Assembly: GCA_943735955.1 (NCBI GenBank)
Contig: OX030962.1
Coordinates: 4,668,120 to 4,732,119 of the forward strand
DNA from: Piscicola geometra
Taxonomy: Eukaryota > Annelida > Clitellata > Hirudinida > Piscicolidae
Length of the DNA: 64,000 nucleotides
Reading direction: 5' to 3'
Made by a program: the position numbers and the translations under genes. This document shows positions 23,419 to 36,179 of the stretch, piece by piece. Under the pieces are notes generated by a model. It ran no database searches. It was not told the DNA's origin and saw only the letters and a program-made list of their open reading frames with translations. The stretch's first letter is position 1, and every line of letters begins with the position of its first letter.

Positions 23419-26380
23419 TTAAAAATAAATGCTAATTATTTAAAAATAAAATTTATATGAAATTTAATTATTCAATCCTTTCACTAGCCTCATTCATTAA
23501 AAAACTATTGAATATTACTTTTCTTCTAATTGTTAAACTTTTGATTAGTTTAAACCCCCATTAAATTCCATCAAGGATCTTTAACCCGATTTTTTTCAAT
23601 GCGTTTTTTATATTTCAACCCTTTTCAGCTTGCCGCCACTCTATCACCTCCAGGTTTCTGCATCAAAAAACGAATCTGCATTTGTCAATACAGCTTGTGT
23701 TTTTTGACCCCCGTCTCAAAAATCGTCCATGCCTACACAATGCTTGGAAAAAATTTAAATTATACTACGGTGTTAGCAAAAACGTGGCTCTTAAAACATT
23801 TTTTCCCATTTTTCGAAGTATTTGTTAAGACTTTTTGCGGAATTTATTCTGCTATGGATTAGAGATTTTCAAGTTTTGAATATTAAAATCGTTATATTTT
23901 TTAGAAATTGTATGTGCTTTAAAAATAATTTTGTTCATTTTGCACTTTTTAAAGATTGGTTTTATATTGCTTGAAGCAATTTGAGTTCACTCCGATAAAT
24001 TAAGAACTAGGTGGACATCCTGCTGCATTAGCAGTTTGCGCTGATAAAAACTGACTTTCAAATTAAATTTCGTTCTAACAAAATTGTGTACTAAGCAAAA
24101 TAAAAAAAATTAAAGTTCAAAAAGCGATAAATAAAAATGCGTTTAACGATTCCGACAAAAAGGCATTTAAACTCATTGGAAGCTTTTTGAATTATGACTG
24201 GCTTAAACTCGCGAAAGGGTTATTGAAAGAACACATAAAGCTGTCATGCCTTTAATACATTCAGATTAGACCTTATATATACCACTTGAGTTCAATATGT
24301 AGATGATGGGGTGACGCTTTTGATAAAGTTTAAGATGATTTTAAGTTCAATTCCAAGCACAATACTTTCAGATTTAACCACGTTAATACTCCATAAACAA
24401 CGCTAAGCACTTTAAAAATCAGAAAAATTCGCTATTCAGTCCAATCGGTTTGGCAAAATAATCAGAAACAACATAAAATAATAAGTTTTTTATTTTAAAT
24501 TTAAAGTTTCCATTTTGCAGTTGTCTCGCCTTTTGTCGCTTTTTGTTGTTTACGGTGACCAATAAAAGGTTATCAAGAATTTAGCGCTTCATAAATAGAC
24601 GAAGTTTTCTGGCTCTAAAGCAAAATGTAAGAAAAATATAGCCTAGTTCTTTTGTCGTTTTAGGCTTATGTTTGAGTCCCTTTGAATGTATGCTTGTAAT
24701 GTTTTGTATTTTTTATTTTGTTTGTATGTCTGAGGCCTATTGAGTGTGCCAGTTTGTTTGTGTCTCTAATGATATCGGCGTGCTTTGCCAACTCTCGATT
24801 GGTTTATATATTCGAATTTTTCTGTCTTTTGCTGCTCTTTGAAACGTTTTGAAGAATTTTGAAGAATTCAATGCGTGGGCATGCAGACAAATTTGGCTTG
24901 ATTTTATACGTGGAAACTTGATGCATTAAAATGCAAAAACATTTTGTTTTACATTGCCTTTAAGCAACATTCCTAGATATAGGAATGGGAAAGAGTTGTT
25001 GGAAATGTTGAAAAAATAATACCTGTTATATTACTGGTTAAAAATTTAAATACATATTTGTTCATGAATCTAAATTGAAAATATGATCTAGTAGTGATCA
25101 TTATTAAAATATTTATAACATTCACATCAGCATGATACATAGTTGAAGTCAAACTTGATTATTAGGCGACTTGGCGATTGGAATTGTATACAAATGATGG
25201 GCTGGGCTACTTCTGAAGCAATATAAGCCCTTTATTCTAAATAATTATAAAAGAATATAAAGGATAATAACTAATTAATAAAATAAAAATTCTATTAAAA
25301 ATAATTTAACAGAAGTTTGAGTTCAAAATTTTTAAAAAATGGAAAAAAGCATAAAAAGCAAAAAATAAAAATTATAATTAACAGAAAATCCCTTGTCATA
25401 AAAATGGAAGATAGTAATTCTATTAGTATATGTAATAAAGACAGAATATGAAAAAATGGATAAATGTATAAAACATTTTATGCAAAACAAAAATATTTAA
25501 TTAATAATTTATATTTATAAAAACTAAATATTATTTCAAAAAAGAAAAATGTCTGAATGAGAGAATTAATGGAAGATTGAACTAGATAAAAAAATATTTA
25601 AAAAACAAATTAATGAAATAAAAAACTAAATAAACTGAATGGAAAGATGAATGGATGAGTTAAATAAATCAGAAAATAATTTCGCATCAGCACGCTAGAC
25701 TCGAGTAATTCAGGCAGAAACTATTACAGTGTTTTAAGCTTACAAGCGATTTATGGCAAAAGAACACTGAACGAATGTAAATGAAAAATACAACTAAAAA
25801 AACACTACAACAAGCATTATAATAAAAAAGGAGCAATAAGAACAGTGTCAAATCTATATAAAAAAACTTTTAAACCATTAAAACAGAGCAAAATTCAACT
25901 ACAACTAAACTCTCACGGCTTTTACAGTTACGACTATTTTACGGAAATTTTCAACCAAATTCATATTTTTACTTTGATTTTTACTTTTTCTCCCAAACCT
26001 CTAAAAATAAATTAAATGGAAATTAAGTTAAAATGAAAAAAAAATCATAAATAAAAAGAAGAAAAAAGAAAGGCACTGAACATGACTTGAAAAATGTCTA
26101 AAATAATAAAACAGTAAAATGACTGAGAAAAATAAAATACATTAAAATGATTGAAATTTATGAAAAACTTACATTAAAAAAGATTTCAAACAAATTTACA
26201 AATACACATGACGTAAATTCAACGACATCAAAAGGTAGAAAAAACGTATCCTAAAAAATACAAAACAATGCCCTGCCCATAGGCACTGTTTACTTTTCAT
26301 AACAAAGATCATGGAATCATGCCATGTTTATCTATCTATATTATCGTCTACGTCTTTTTGGGTGATTCTTTTAACGAGTC
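23419..26380. other. AT-rich noncoding part of D1
   Basis: An 87-codon open frame at 23,599-23,862 is the longest non-repeat frame. It is conserved with D2 but shows no known domain, and the block is nearly identical overall, so conservation says nothing. No gene is called. Confidence 0.5.
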
Positions 26381-26440
26381 CAGGATTGATGGATGGATGG
26401 ATTGATAGATGGATGGATAGATGGATGAATGGATTGGTGG
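26381..26440. repeat. (GATG)n microsatellite, D1
   Basis: GGATGGATGGATTGATAGATG-type tetranucleotides. The D2 copy is at 60,207-60,266. Confidence 0.85.
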
Positions 26441-28382
26441 TTGATGAAAAAAACGGTGACAGTTTGAAAAATGAATGAGTTAAAGGAGGGATTATTTGAT
26501 GGATTGATTGAGCAGATGTTTAGCCAATATTGTACATATGAATAATTAGAATGAAAATTGAAAGAAGAAAAATTAAGCTGAAAATCATCAGCGTTGCCAT
26601 CTTCCATCATCAACCTTTCACTTCTCCCTTATGTCACACCATCTCCGCTTGTACCAACATACACAAATGGACACACAAAGAAACTTGAAAGTATATATAT
26701 CTTTATTAATCTAAAAATAAATATATATGTATGTATTTAGTTCCATTTCATCCATTAAAATTTTTTTTTGACTATTTTAATTTATTTAATATTAGTTTAA
26801 ATATCTACATATTAACTTTTAAAAAATAAATTAAAAATTATTTTCATAGACCAAAAAATTTATATTAAAACTGAAATGTATGCAAATCAAAGAGTCTGCA
26901 TAGAAACAATAGAAGGATTTGAATGAGGATTGTACCAAATTGAAAGAATGGTGGGCAGGAAAGGAAGTGAATGGTGGTAAGAAGAAAAAACTATAAAAAG
27001 TCTAAAGGTAATTGTAATGGGAATATTGAAAAGTTTGTTGGAGTGTTGTTTTGAATAGGCAATAAAAAGTTTTCTATGTCTTTTGTTGGAAAATAGATTT
27101 GAATAACAATTTAGGACTCTCTTTCACTTGTGCTGGATTCTCACTATAATAAAATATTCTAAAATTCATAGTTTTAAAAAAATAAAAATGGGCAACAAAA
27201 AACACAACGGAAGAAAAACTTGGAAGATCATAGATTAACGATTAGATTCAGAATACTGCCACCATAACAATGAAAGTTATTTTTCATTAAAAGCCGAGCG
27301 ATAATAAACACTATCTGTGTCACTCAAGGATGTGTTGAATTTAAATAAATTCATAATTTACTTTGTGCAGGTTAATGTCAACTCACGTTTAATATTAAAC
27401 TTTGAAAAAATAAGTTTTCTATTCCATTAAAAAGCTTTTTTGAAAAAAGCTTGCATTTCAGTCATACAATTTTATTCCCCTTGTGACTGATAAAGGTATA
27501 CATTAGACTAAATCAAAGTTTTCGGACATATAAAAAATAGAATTTAATATCACTAAAACGACCGATGGAATTTATTAGTCGGAGGTCGATCAGGAAAATG
27601 ACTCAACACCAAACGCACTAAATGACTAAACGGCTAGGCAATAAAATTTTGAATTCTATTTGCTATTAATCCTTATTCGACCACTACTACCGCTAATACT
27701 ACAACTATCACTACAAAATTTAGTAAAAATATATATACAGTATAAGTTGTACTACATCTATTTTAACACAAGAATACTTCACTAAAGACAGAATCTTTAA
27801 AGTGCCAAGCCACACTCACCCACAACATGGAGCATCCCACGCCATTCGGCATGCACACCCCAAAATGGCATTAAATCACAGGAAATTGAAAAATAATAAA
27901 AATGATAAATGAAATGTGAATTTCTGTGGAGTGGAGGCTAGATTGATGCATATTAATTTTCCGACAATCAGATCAAAGACCATCACAGGAGTCAGGCTAA
28001 TTTATTGTTTCTGTACGTGATGTCCGTCCAGCGTTGGCGTATTTTGAAATTGATGAATTCATGCATTGCTTCGTGTTTTGTTTGCTTTGTACTTTTTAAA
28101 TCAAGTTTTTCTTGATTTTTATGTGCCTTTTTGTGTCTCTTATGATGACATGTTCTAAAGTATAAAAAAATACTTTGGAATATGTCTTCGAATGTATATG
28201 CAGCTTGAAAAGGTTTCATTTATAAAAGTTTTGTGACAGTTTTTAGAAGTCATAAAGTTGATCGTGTTATGACAGATATTGAAAAAATTGCAATTATTCA
28301 TTCATTGGCGTACAGGCATACATAAGTATTCAGAAGTATGAAAACTTCCATTGCAAGAAAATACGCATGTAAAAATTATTCA

Positions 28383-28419
<37 letters not shown>

Positions 28420-28521
28420 CCACAAAGACACACACACATAAAAGATCAGTGGAGCACCCTTAACCCCACTTCCTACCACCCATCCACATTAAAGCTGCAA
28501 TGCTTCTCATCGAATGGTGTT
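26441..28521. other. AT-rich noncoding part of D1 with a short (CA)n
   Basis: A (CA)n of about 25 bases lies at 28,388-28,414. No gene, RNA or clear transposon was recognised before the inverted-repeat element at 28,522. Confidence 0.5.
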
Positions 28522-28888
28522 ATTGTCGCAGGATAGCGTAGCCGCGCGGTTGATGTTATCCTGCGTCCAGATTTTAGCGAGATACTTTTAACAATCTTTT
28601 TTTCTTATTTATTAATGTTTTGTGAATTTTGGTAAAATAAAAAAAATAAATTTATTATTTTTAAAATATTTTTTTATGAATCTTAATAATCATTGAATTT
28701 TCGTAAACTAAACTTAACCTTAACCTAACACTAAATAAATAAAATATTTATAATAATTAATTTATCAAAAATTACTCTAATAATTGAATTTATATTTTAT
28801 TTATATTTTAATAATCTAATTTTTTGTTATTTTACTCATTATAAATATAATTAATAAATAAATAATTTAAAAAACGAGTTACATTTTT

Positions 28889-29072
28889 TTAAAACATGAG
28901 TTAAATCCTTTAAAACATAAATTAAATCCTTTAAAACATGAATTAAATCCTTTAAAACATGAATTAAATCCTTTAAAACATGAATTAAATCCTTTAAAAC
29001 ATGAATTAAATCCTTTAAAACATGAATTAAATCCTTTAAAACATGAATTAAATCCTTTAAAACATGAATTAA
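28889..29072. repeat. 20-bp minisatellite inside the MITE-like element, D1
   Basis: About nine units of AAACATGAATTAAATCCTTT. Each unit contains TTAA, and the piggyBac element went into the TTAA of the last unit. Confidence 0.92.
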
Positions 29073-29362
29073 CCCATTAACGCATGACTCAAAGGAATTA
29101 ATTAATTTTTTAACATTTTATTGAAAACCCGATTCTAACAAATAAAATCAAAAAATTAGTCTGAAATATTTTATACAAAAAAAGTTATGATGAAAATAAA
29201 AAATGTCCTTAAAAAAGGACGCTATGCATTGCTACCGACGGTAATCACGATTCGTGGTAGATGCTGAAGCACTCCAAATGTAAAGCTACATTACATTTAA
29301 GGCATTTCTTTTGCACTTTCTTTCCACATTGCTTGAATCTTTTTTGCCCATCTCCAATTTGA

Positions 29363-30125
29363 CTAATAAAATGATCTTATTAGTTTGGATACCACCGATC
29401 CACCAAGGCCTAAATCGCTGTTGCAATCTTCCGATGCTCCTTGATATGGGTTTACCAAATAACCAAGCCTATTATTTAGACGCCAAACTGTATTCCCAAA
29501 CCTTATAGGTTTCCCTCTGATAAGTTCTTTTGATGAATGCCTCCCATAATATGACACGATTGATTCATCAATTGCCAAATGACATTCTTTGGGCTAAAAT
29601 TTGTAAAATCTGTCATTCATAGCATCAAATAATGGACGCACTTTGGCCATTCTGTCTAATTTATTAATTTTCTCATTGTCATTGCAATGAAAATATCTTA
29701 ATAATTATTCAAATCTGTTGACAGTTATAGCATTGCTTACAGCTAGATTGTGTCCATGGTCGCTTTGTTCGCAATACATCCTGCGGTTTGCCATAGGAAC
29801 ATAGTCTCTTGATTTTGAGGGTAGAGCGCTATAGAAATTTATTTGATTGATTGCCTGAAAGAATGAGTATAGGCTATAATTATGCTTTCAGGTTTGCTCC
29901 TTTAGCAAACCGCAGGATTTACTGCGAACAAAGCGACCATGGACACAATCTAGCTATACTGTATAGTTATCAACTTGATGACTGTTACATAAAAAAATTA
30001 ATTAAACAATGTGAGGAAAGACATGTTTTCAAATTTTGATTTGTCGTGTGAACTGTTAGAACTGTATCTGCTGAGAAGAAATCATTGTCATCTTCCAAAA
30101 TACTAAGGACTTCATGAAGAGCGAA
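29363..30125 (-). pseudogene. piggyBac transposase remnants
   Basis: Reading minus, an N-terminal fragment near 30,125-30,010 (EVLSILEDDNDFFSAD) is followed, after the internal rearrangement, by 29,660-29,363. The latter contains HLAIDESIVSYYGRHSSKEL, GKPIRFGNTVWRL and LGLGGSVVSKL. This matches the start of the DDE/D catalytic domain of piggyBac transposases (the IDE motif holds the first Asp). The parts with the second and third catalytic Asp are missing. A TAG precedes PKECHLAIDE. Confidence 0.85.
29741..29955. repeat. 52-bp inverted repeat flanking a SINE-like tail inside piggyBac
   Basis: The arms 29,741-29,792 and 29,904-29,955 are near-perfect reverse complements (core GACCATGGACACAATCTAGC). 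Between them lies GGTAGAGCGCTATAGAAATT plus TATTTGATTGATTG (29,819-29,853), the same tail as elsewhere in the window. A secondary rearrangement or fold-back insertion within the transposon is implied. Confidence 0.75.
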
Positions 30126-30584
30126 TCTGAAAATAATTGTTTTTACCATCAGTATTACTGCATAGTGTCCTTAAAAAAGGACACTCAATAAAACACCGTT
30201 TTTGGAAATAATATTACATGTAAAATAAAATTTATTTTAAATAAAGATATAAGAATGAATAACAATGAAATATTATTATACATTATGAATGGTAGACATT
30301 AAATAAAATTATAACTAACTTTTTTTCATGAGCCATGACAAAAACACAAAAAATTTAGTTATCGCCTTGAAAAATCAGAATATCGAAACAATCTATCAAT
30401 TTCAAATCACAAAAAAATTTTTAACAAAGACTTCAGTTTATATAGGACAGGATTAGCTGCAAAGATAATAAATATAATCAAGATAACTATTATTAAAAAA
30501 ACTTTTTATTGCTGTCCTTAAAAAAGGACAGTATGCGTTAATGGGTTAAATCCTTTAAAAAATATTTGTTTTACAAAATATTTT

Positions 30585-30650
30585 TACCGGGAATTGAACC
30601 CAGAGCGTAGCGATACGCAGTCTAGGGTGAAATCGCTTGACCACAGAAGC
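30585..30650 (-). other. tRNA-like segment with A and B boxes, D1
   Basis: On the minus strand TGGTCAAGCG fits the pol III A box (TRGYNNARNNG) and GGTTCAATTCC fits the B box (GGTTCRANYCC), at tRNA-like spacing. The T arm CTGGG/CCCGG can pair. The 5' acceptor strand GCTTCTG has no partner after the T arm, so this is a tRNA-derived sequence or pseudogene rather than a functional tRNA. It lies inside the MITE-like element. Confidence 0.6.
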
Positions 30651-30873
30651 TGTTGAAGATTTGCTCTAATAAAGATTGAAAACCCTTACATTCACTGTAC
30701 CTAATGAAAATCACGTAGAATTTAACGGTGAACCTATTTAAGTTTTGAAAGAAATACATTAAAATATAATTATGAATTTATTCCCAATGAATTCATAACT
30801 TTAAATTACAAATTCACTATATTACTAGATTATAAAATCTGGACGCAGGATAACACCAACCGCGCGGTTACGC

Positions 30874-30901
30874 TATCCTGCGACAATATTGTCGCAGGAT
30901 A
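30874..30901. other. 28-bp perfect palindrome at the MITE right end, D1
   Basis: TATCCTGCGACAAT is followed directly by its exact reverse complement. The element terminus meets a second, inverted terminal fragment (ATTGTCGCAGGATA) here. It recurs at 63,223-63,250. Confidence 0.85.
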
Positions 30902-31284
30902 TAATCTTCGCTTCTCATCAATCATTTTTGAGACGCTTCACTCTTTAAATATTCTTTAAGTCATCAATAACCCCGTCTTTATTGCTTTGATCATTCCACT
31001 TTTTCTACTACCACCACTACTACTGAAACTGTCACTAATACTACTAATACATTAATAATAATACTATTACATTTTTGCTACCACATACACTAGTGCTACC
31101 TTTGCTCTTTTTGAATAAAATAATAATAAAATAATAATTTATATAAATATATATAATATATTGACAAAGAAATAACTGAGCATATAAATATTAATAATAA
31201 AATTTATAAAAGACATTTTTAAAGTTCGTAATTTTTTAAATAGTTTTTCTCATATTTTTGTTATTAATTACGATAAAAGACAAT

Positions 31285-31467
31285 ATTGTCGCAGGATAGC
31301 GTAGCCGCGCGGTTGGTGTTATCCTGCGTCCAGATTTTAGCGAGATACTTTTAACAATCTTTTTTTCTTATTTATTAATATTTAGTGAATTTTGGTAAAA
31401 TAAAAAGAATAAATTTATTATTTTTAAAATATTTTTTTATGAATCTTAATAATCATTGAATTTTCGT
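31285..31467 (+). mobile_element. Second tandem MITE-like copy, truncated at the block junction
   Basis: The left end of the element at 28,522 recurs here in the same orientation, 397 bases after the first copy ends. It matches for about 180 bases up to TTTTCGT and then changes abruptly to (TG)n. In D2 the corresponding copy (63,634) continues to the window end, so the break at 31,467 belongs to D1. Confidence 0.8.
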
Positions 31468-31771
<304 letters not shown>

Positions 31772-33424
31772 GTGTATGTGTGTTCGTATGCACGTGTTGC
31801 AAACTCACGTATCAATTAAAGTGACGGGCAGACGGCTCGCGAAATCGAATTATGAGTCTTGACACAGCAGTCATATCGTTAAGAATAAGCGTCAAAACTC
31901 CGCAGGCCGTTCATATAAAGAACTAAGCGTTCAAAACGCCAGTGGAGGTGTCGCCGTGGTGAAGAGTTGTGATTGTTCCAGTGCTTTTATGTACTTTCTG
32001 TTTTTTATTTACGAAGTTTTTTTCCTCGTTTTTATTATGTAGTTTTTCTTTTATAATGTGTTCTTAATTTTTTCCAAGTTTTAAATCATTGTTTGAATAA
32101 TATACAGTTTGTCAATTAAAAAATTAGCATTTATTTTAAGGATGCAGTTGGAGAGTGGTGCTTGTTGGGATGGAGAAGAGGCGTGAGAAAGCTAATCTTT
32201 GAAGTTTTTTGTATCTGCTTCAAGTTTTCCTATATTTTTTTCCGATTTTTCACTATTCTAAGTAGGCCTTCTATAACAAACCATTATTTCTTCATCTAAC
32301 ATTTGTTCAAAACTTTTTCAACCTTTCTATACAACTATGAAAGGTATTTTATCAATTCACACACAGCAAATATCAAACAAACAAATATTCGAAAATACAA
32401 TCATTCAGGATCATTTCTTAGAATGCCACTGTCTTTCAATTGAACATCGATGCACTTCTATACGATGCGATACATTGACTATGCTTATTCTATTTGCAAT
32501 AGTAGAATGATTATATTAATGAGGATAACTGTGGCGTAATGAAGATAATGATGACGTGGTAATGATAAAAATAGTGTGGTCATGTTTTGGGGATGTATAT
32601 ATGTTTTTATTCAAATATCTTTACCCCTTTATATCTAAATCGTCATTGAATTGATTGTTGACACGTCACTACCATGGCAACCAACCGGAAGTTTAATGCG
32701 TTCTTAAAATCAATCGGTACCAAAGATTAGAAACAGTTTCATTGATTTTTTATCGATCAGTTTTGTTTTTTGTGCTGGTTTTTGGAACTGTTATTTTCAA
32801 GTGGGTTTATTGTTTTATCTTTACGACAGAGATAAATGGAAAGATTGGATGGGGTAGTCGGTGGATGGTGAAAAAGTGAGATGGTGTTGGTGGAAAACGA
32901 TGCTGAATTGTGAAAAATAATCCTGATTGGAGATTTAAATTTGATTGAAAAAAGATTTATTTTTTCCCAAAATTTATTTTTGTATGAAAAAAATAAATGT
33001 CATAACGTGTTTGAACGTAATAAACCAAATTCTATTTTTCAATCAAACTTTTCCAAACCGTTAGTACAAATTTCACAAACACAAAATCCAAAAAAGAAAA
33101 AAATTCTCATTTTATTTTTTGAAAAGAAAAAACTTTTCCAAATTTCTTTTAGATTAAAGGTTATCCAATAAACTATTAAATACGAAGTTGAAAGTGACGC
33201 AGAAAAGGCTGAAGTGGCGTTCTTTTGTGTTCTTTTAGCAACAATGCCCGTCAAAAAAGATCTGAGTTTAATCAAAAGAAACAGGATTAAAGTGGATTCG
33301 GTGACTTAAAATATGGAAAGTTAACAAACGCGTCAAAGTGTGTGACGTTTTGCTATGAGGTGTGTGTGTGTGTGTGTGTTTGGATGTGTGAGTGTGTGTG
33401 TGTTTGGATGTGTGAGTGTGTTTT

Positions 33425-34903
33425 TCAGCGTTGCAGAATTGCGTGAGCACAATGCTGAAGTTATTGAATCAAAAGCCCTTCCATTGAAATTTTTCAAGAA
33501 ATTCGATTTTGTATTTGTAGAAATAATTCGAGTGATTCAATTACATCTTGTATTATGAATTACGATTTCCGCCTTGCCATAAGTAATATATCTGTTTCAT
33601 AATTTATTTAAAATAATATTTTTAGATATATAAATGTTTTCTTTCTACTAATATTTTTCGTTTTTGATGAGACATTTGCAGGCGTTGGTGACATAAAATA
33701 AATAGGTATTTTATTTATTTACACGATTCAAAAATTCCTATATAAACAAAATTTTCATTTAATATTTTATTAAAATCCCATAAATGCGTTGCTTTATATC
33801 GAACCTTTCCGTAGTTTTAGCTAGCCAGAAAATGGTGAAGCAAGTACTGCTAGTGAAACTTCATTTTCACAATTTAATACATTTTAAAACTCTTCTATTG
33901 GTAAATATTTCTTATGGATTAAAACCGGAAGTTATTTTTTGAAGCATTAACAGCATTAATTAAAAGGCTAATATGTAAAAGGAGTGAAACAAAGAGTGGA
34001 GACATCGCTTTCAATAGAAGAGAACATTCTTCATTCACACACTCAGCCATTACTATTGTGCAATGAAAACAATAAAAGTACACAGAAATTTGGAGCAGAA
34101 AAATGGTTGAAAAAACATTAAATGAAAGTAGAACTAAGTTTTTTTAATATAATAATAATAACAAAATTAATTTAATTACACAAAATTTTCAAGTAAATGA
34201 TCTTAGAAGTAATGTATTTTTCAAAAGTTTTTACTTTTTTATTTTTGATTTACATCTTAATTTAAATTAAAATAATAATAAAAAATATTTTTTTTATTAA
34301 ATTTTAATTTATAACTTTATTATTTAAAAATAATAATAATGAAAATCATGTTAAATAAAAATTAGGGGAAAAAAATTTTGGGACCGTTTTTAAGGTAGCA
34401 ACTCAAACTCATATTGTCATTACTCAAATGAACACTCAAAAAAACTTTTAACGCACGCTAAAAAAACTAAAAAACAAGAATAATAAGTTTTTACAAACAA
34501 TTTTAAAAAACTATAGAAACATTGAAAAGACACTGACTAGATGAAACAAAGGATAATGATTTAGAAACATTTGAAACAACTAGAAAAGGACAATGGCAGG
34601 GATGCCACAATCAAGTCTCTGTCGAACTTTTGAATATCAACAATACACGCGTATATAATTACACACTCACTTAAAAAGTTTGCACATGCAAAAACCAACA
34701 AACAAACACATACACACACCCAAAACACACAAACCAACAAACAAACCACATACACACACCCAAAACACATATACACACAAACCACACAGAGACGTAGGAA
34801 AAAGAGATTTCCAATTGTTACAAAGCATCAGCAGATCGCTCCACCTGTCTTATCGGCCTTTGATCGCAGGGAAACTCAACATTATTTTTATTTTAATTTT
34901 AAT
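33425..34903. other. AT-rich noncoding part of the left arm
   Basis: No gene recognised. It is mirrored at about 47,069-48,550. Short CA/CCAAAACACA-rich DNA lies at 34,690-34,785. Confidence 0.55.
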
Positions 34904-35071
34904 TTACATATATTGCATAGTTACATATATTGCATATTTACATATATTGCATATTTACATATATTGCATATTTACATATATTGCATATTTACATATATTG
35001 CATATTTACATATATTGCATAGTTACATATATTGCATATTTACATATATTGCATATTTACATATATTGCAT
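34904..35071. repeat. 17-bp ACATATATTGCATATTT minisatellite, left arm
   Basis: About ten units, two with GCATAG in place of GCATAT. The mirror copy is at 46,901-47,068. Confidence 0.92.
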
Positions 35072-36089
35072 AAATAAAATCAATAAATAAAATCATTAAA
35101 TAAAATCAATAAATAAAATCAATAAATAAAATCAATGAATAAAATCAATAAATAAAATCAATAAATAAAATCAATAAATAAAATCAATAAATAAAATCAA
35201 TAAATAAAATCAATAAATAAAATCAATAAATAAAATCAATAAATAAAATCAATAAATAAAATCAATAAATAAAATCAATAAATAAAATCAATAAATAAAA
35301 TCAATAAATAAAATCAATAAATAAAATCAATAAATAAAATCAATAAATAAAATCAATAAATAAAATCAATAAATAAAATCAATAAATAAAATCAATAAAT
35401 AAAATCAATAAATAAAATCAATAAATAAAATCAATAAATAAAATCAATAAATAAAATCAATAAATAAAATCAATAAATAAAATCAATAAATAAAATCAAT
35501 AAATAAAATCAATAAATAAAATCAATAAATAAAATCAATAAATAAAATCAATAAATAAAATCAATAAATAAAATCAATAAATAAAATCAATAAATAAAAT
35601 CAATAAATAAAATCAATAAATAAAATCAATAAATAAAATCAATAAATAAAATCAATAAATAAAATCAATAAATAAAATCAATAAATAAAATCAATAAATA
35701 AAATCAATAAATAAAATCAATAAATAAAATCAATAAATAAAATCAATAAATAAAATCAATAAATAAAATCAATAAATAAAATCAATAAATAAAATCAATA
35801 AATAAAATCAATAAATAAAATCAATAAATAAAATCAATAAATAAAATCAATAAATAAAATCAATAAATAAAATCAATCAATAAAATCAATAAATGAAATT
35901 AATAAATAAAATTAATAAATAAAATCAATAAATAAAATCAATAAATAAAATCAATAAATAAAATCAATAAATAAAATCAATAAATAAAATCAATAAATAA
36001 AATCAATAAATAAAATCAATAAATAAAATCAATAAATAAAATCAATCAATAAAATCAATCAATAAAATCAATCAATAAAATCAATAAAT
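35071..36089. repeat. 13-bp AATAAATAAAATC satellite, left arm (about 78 units)
   Basis: Highly uniform 13-bp units with a few AATCAATAAAATC variants at the right end. The mirror array at 46,362-46,890 is about half as long. It lies upstream of beta-TrCP exon a. Confidence 0.95.
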
Positions 36090-36119
36090 TCTTTTTTCCT
36101 CACCACCACCACGAAACAC

Positions 36120-36147
36120 ACACACACACAAACACACACACAAACAC

Positions 36148-36178
<31 letters not shown>

Positions 36179-36179
36179 G
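36120..36179. repeat. (CA)n at the beta-TrCP exon a acceptor, left arm
   Basis: CACACACAAACACACA-type repeat ending in CACAG, which is the 3' splice site itself. The mirror is at 46,259-46,337. Confidence 0.9.

Larger units (their letters stand above)
29073..30545 (-). mobile_element. Deleted piggyBac transposon with TTAA target duplications
   Basis: The 1,473-bp insert is flanked by TTAA (29,069-29,072 and 30,546-30,549) and begins and ends with the inverted repeat CCCATTAACGCAT. The D2 copy of the host sequence has a single TTAA (62,895-62,898) at this point, a perfect empty site. The minus strand keeps pieces of a piggyBac transposase but lacks most of its catalytic core, so the element cannot move on its own. 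A SINE-like tail and a 52-bp inverted duplication lie in the middle. The palindrome TGTCCTTAAAAAAGGACA-like occurs at about 29,201, 30,167 and 30,512. Confidence 0.93.
28522..30887. mobile_element. 889-bp inverted-repeat element (MITE-like), interrupted by piggyBac
   Basis: The left end begins ATTGTCGCAGGATAGCGTAG and includes CCGCGCGGTTGATGTTATCC and TGCGTCCAGATTTTA. The right end is the reverse complement of this, about 53 bases with a few mismatches. Each end is itself a hairpin (GCAGGATA...TATCCTGC). Inside are a 20-bp minisatellite and a tRNA-like segment on the minus strand. No protein is encoded. Without piggyBac and one TTAA the length is exactly 889, as in the D2 copy at 62,348-63,236. 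GCTTCTCATC occurs just outside both ends (28,503 and 30,910) and might be a target duplication, but it is not directly adjacent. Class uncertain. Confidence 0.7.

Noticed and set aside
23599..23862. 87-codon ORF conserved between D1 and D2
   Set aside because: No recognisable domain or splice context. Identity between the two copies reflects recent duplication, not selection.
27992..28219. 75-codon minus-strand ORF with a basic region
   Set aside because: No homology recognised and no flanking exon. The length is within chance expectation for this AT-rich block.
28712..28732. TTAACCTTAACCTAACA, resembling a telomere-type repeat
   Set aside because: Only two or three imperfect units within AT-rich DNA of the MITE-like element; no array and no chromosome-end context.
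28889..29072. Regular 20-bp repeats suggesting a CRISPR array
   Set aside because: Units are contiguous with no unique spacers and lie in a eukaryotic transposable element. It is a minisatellite.
30585..30650. Functional tRNA gene
   Set aside because: A and B boxes are present but the acceptor stem has no 3' partner and the anticodon arm is not convincing. It was recorded as tRNA-like only.
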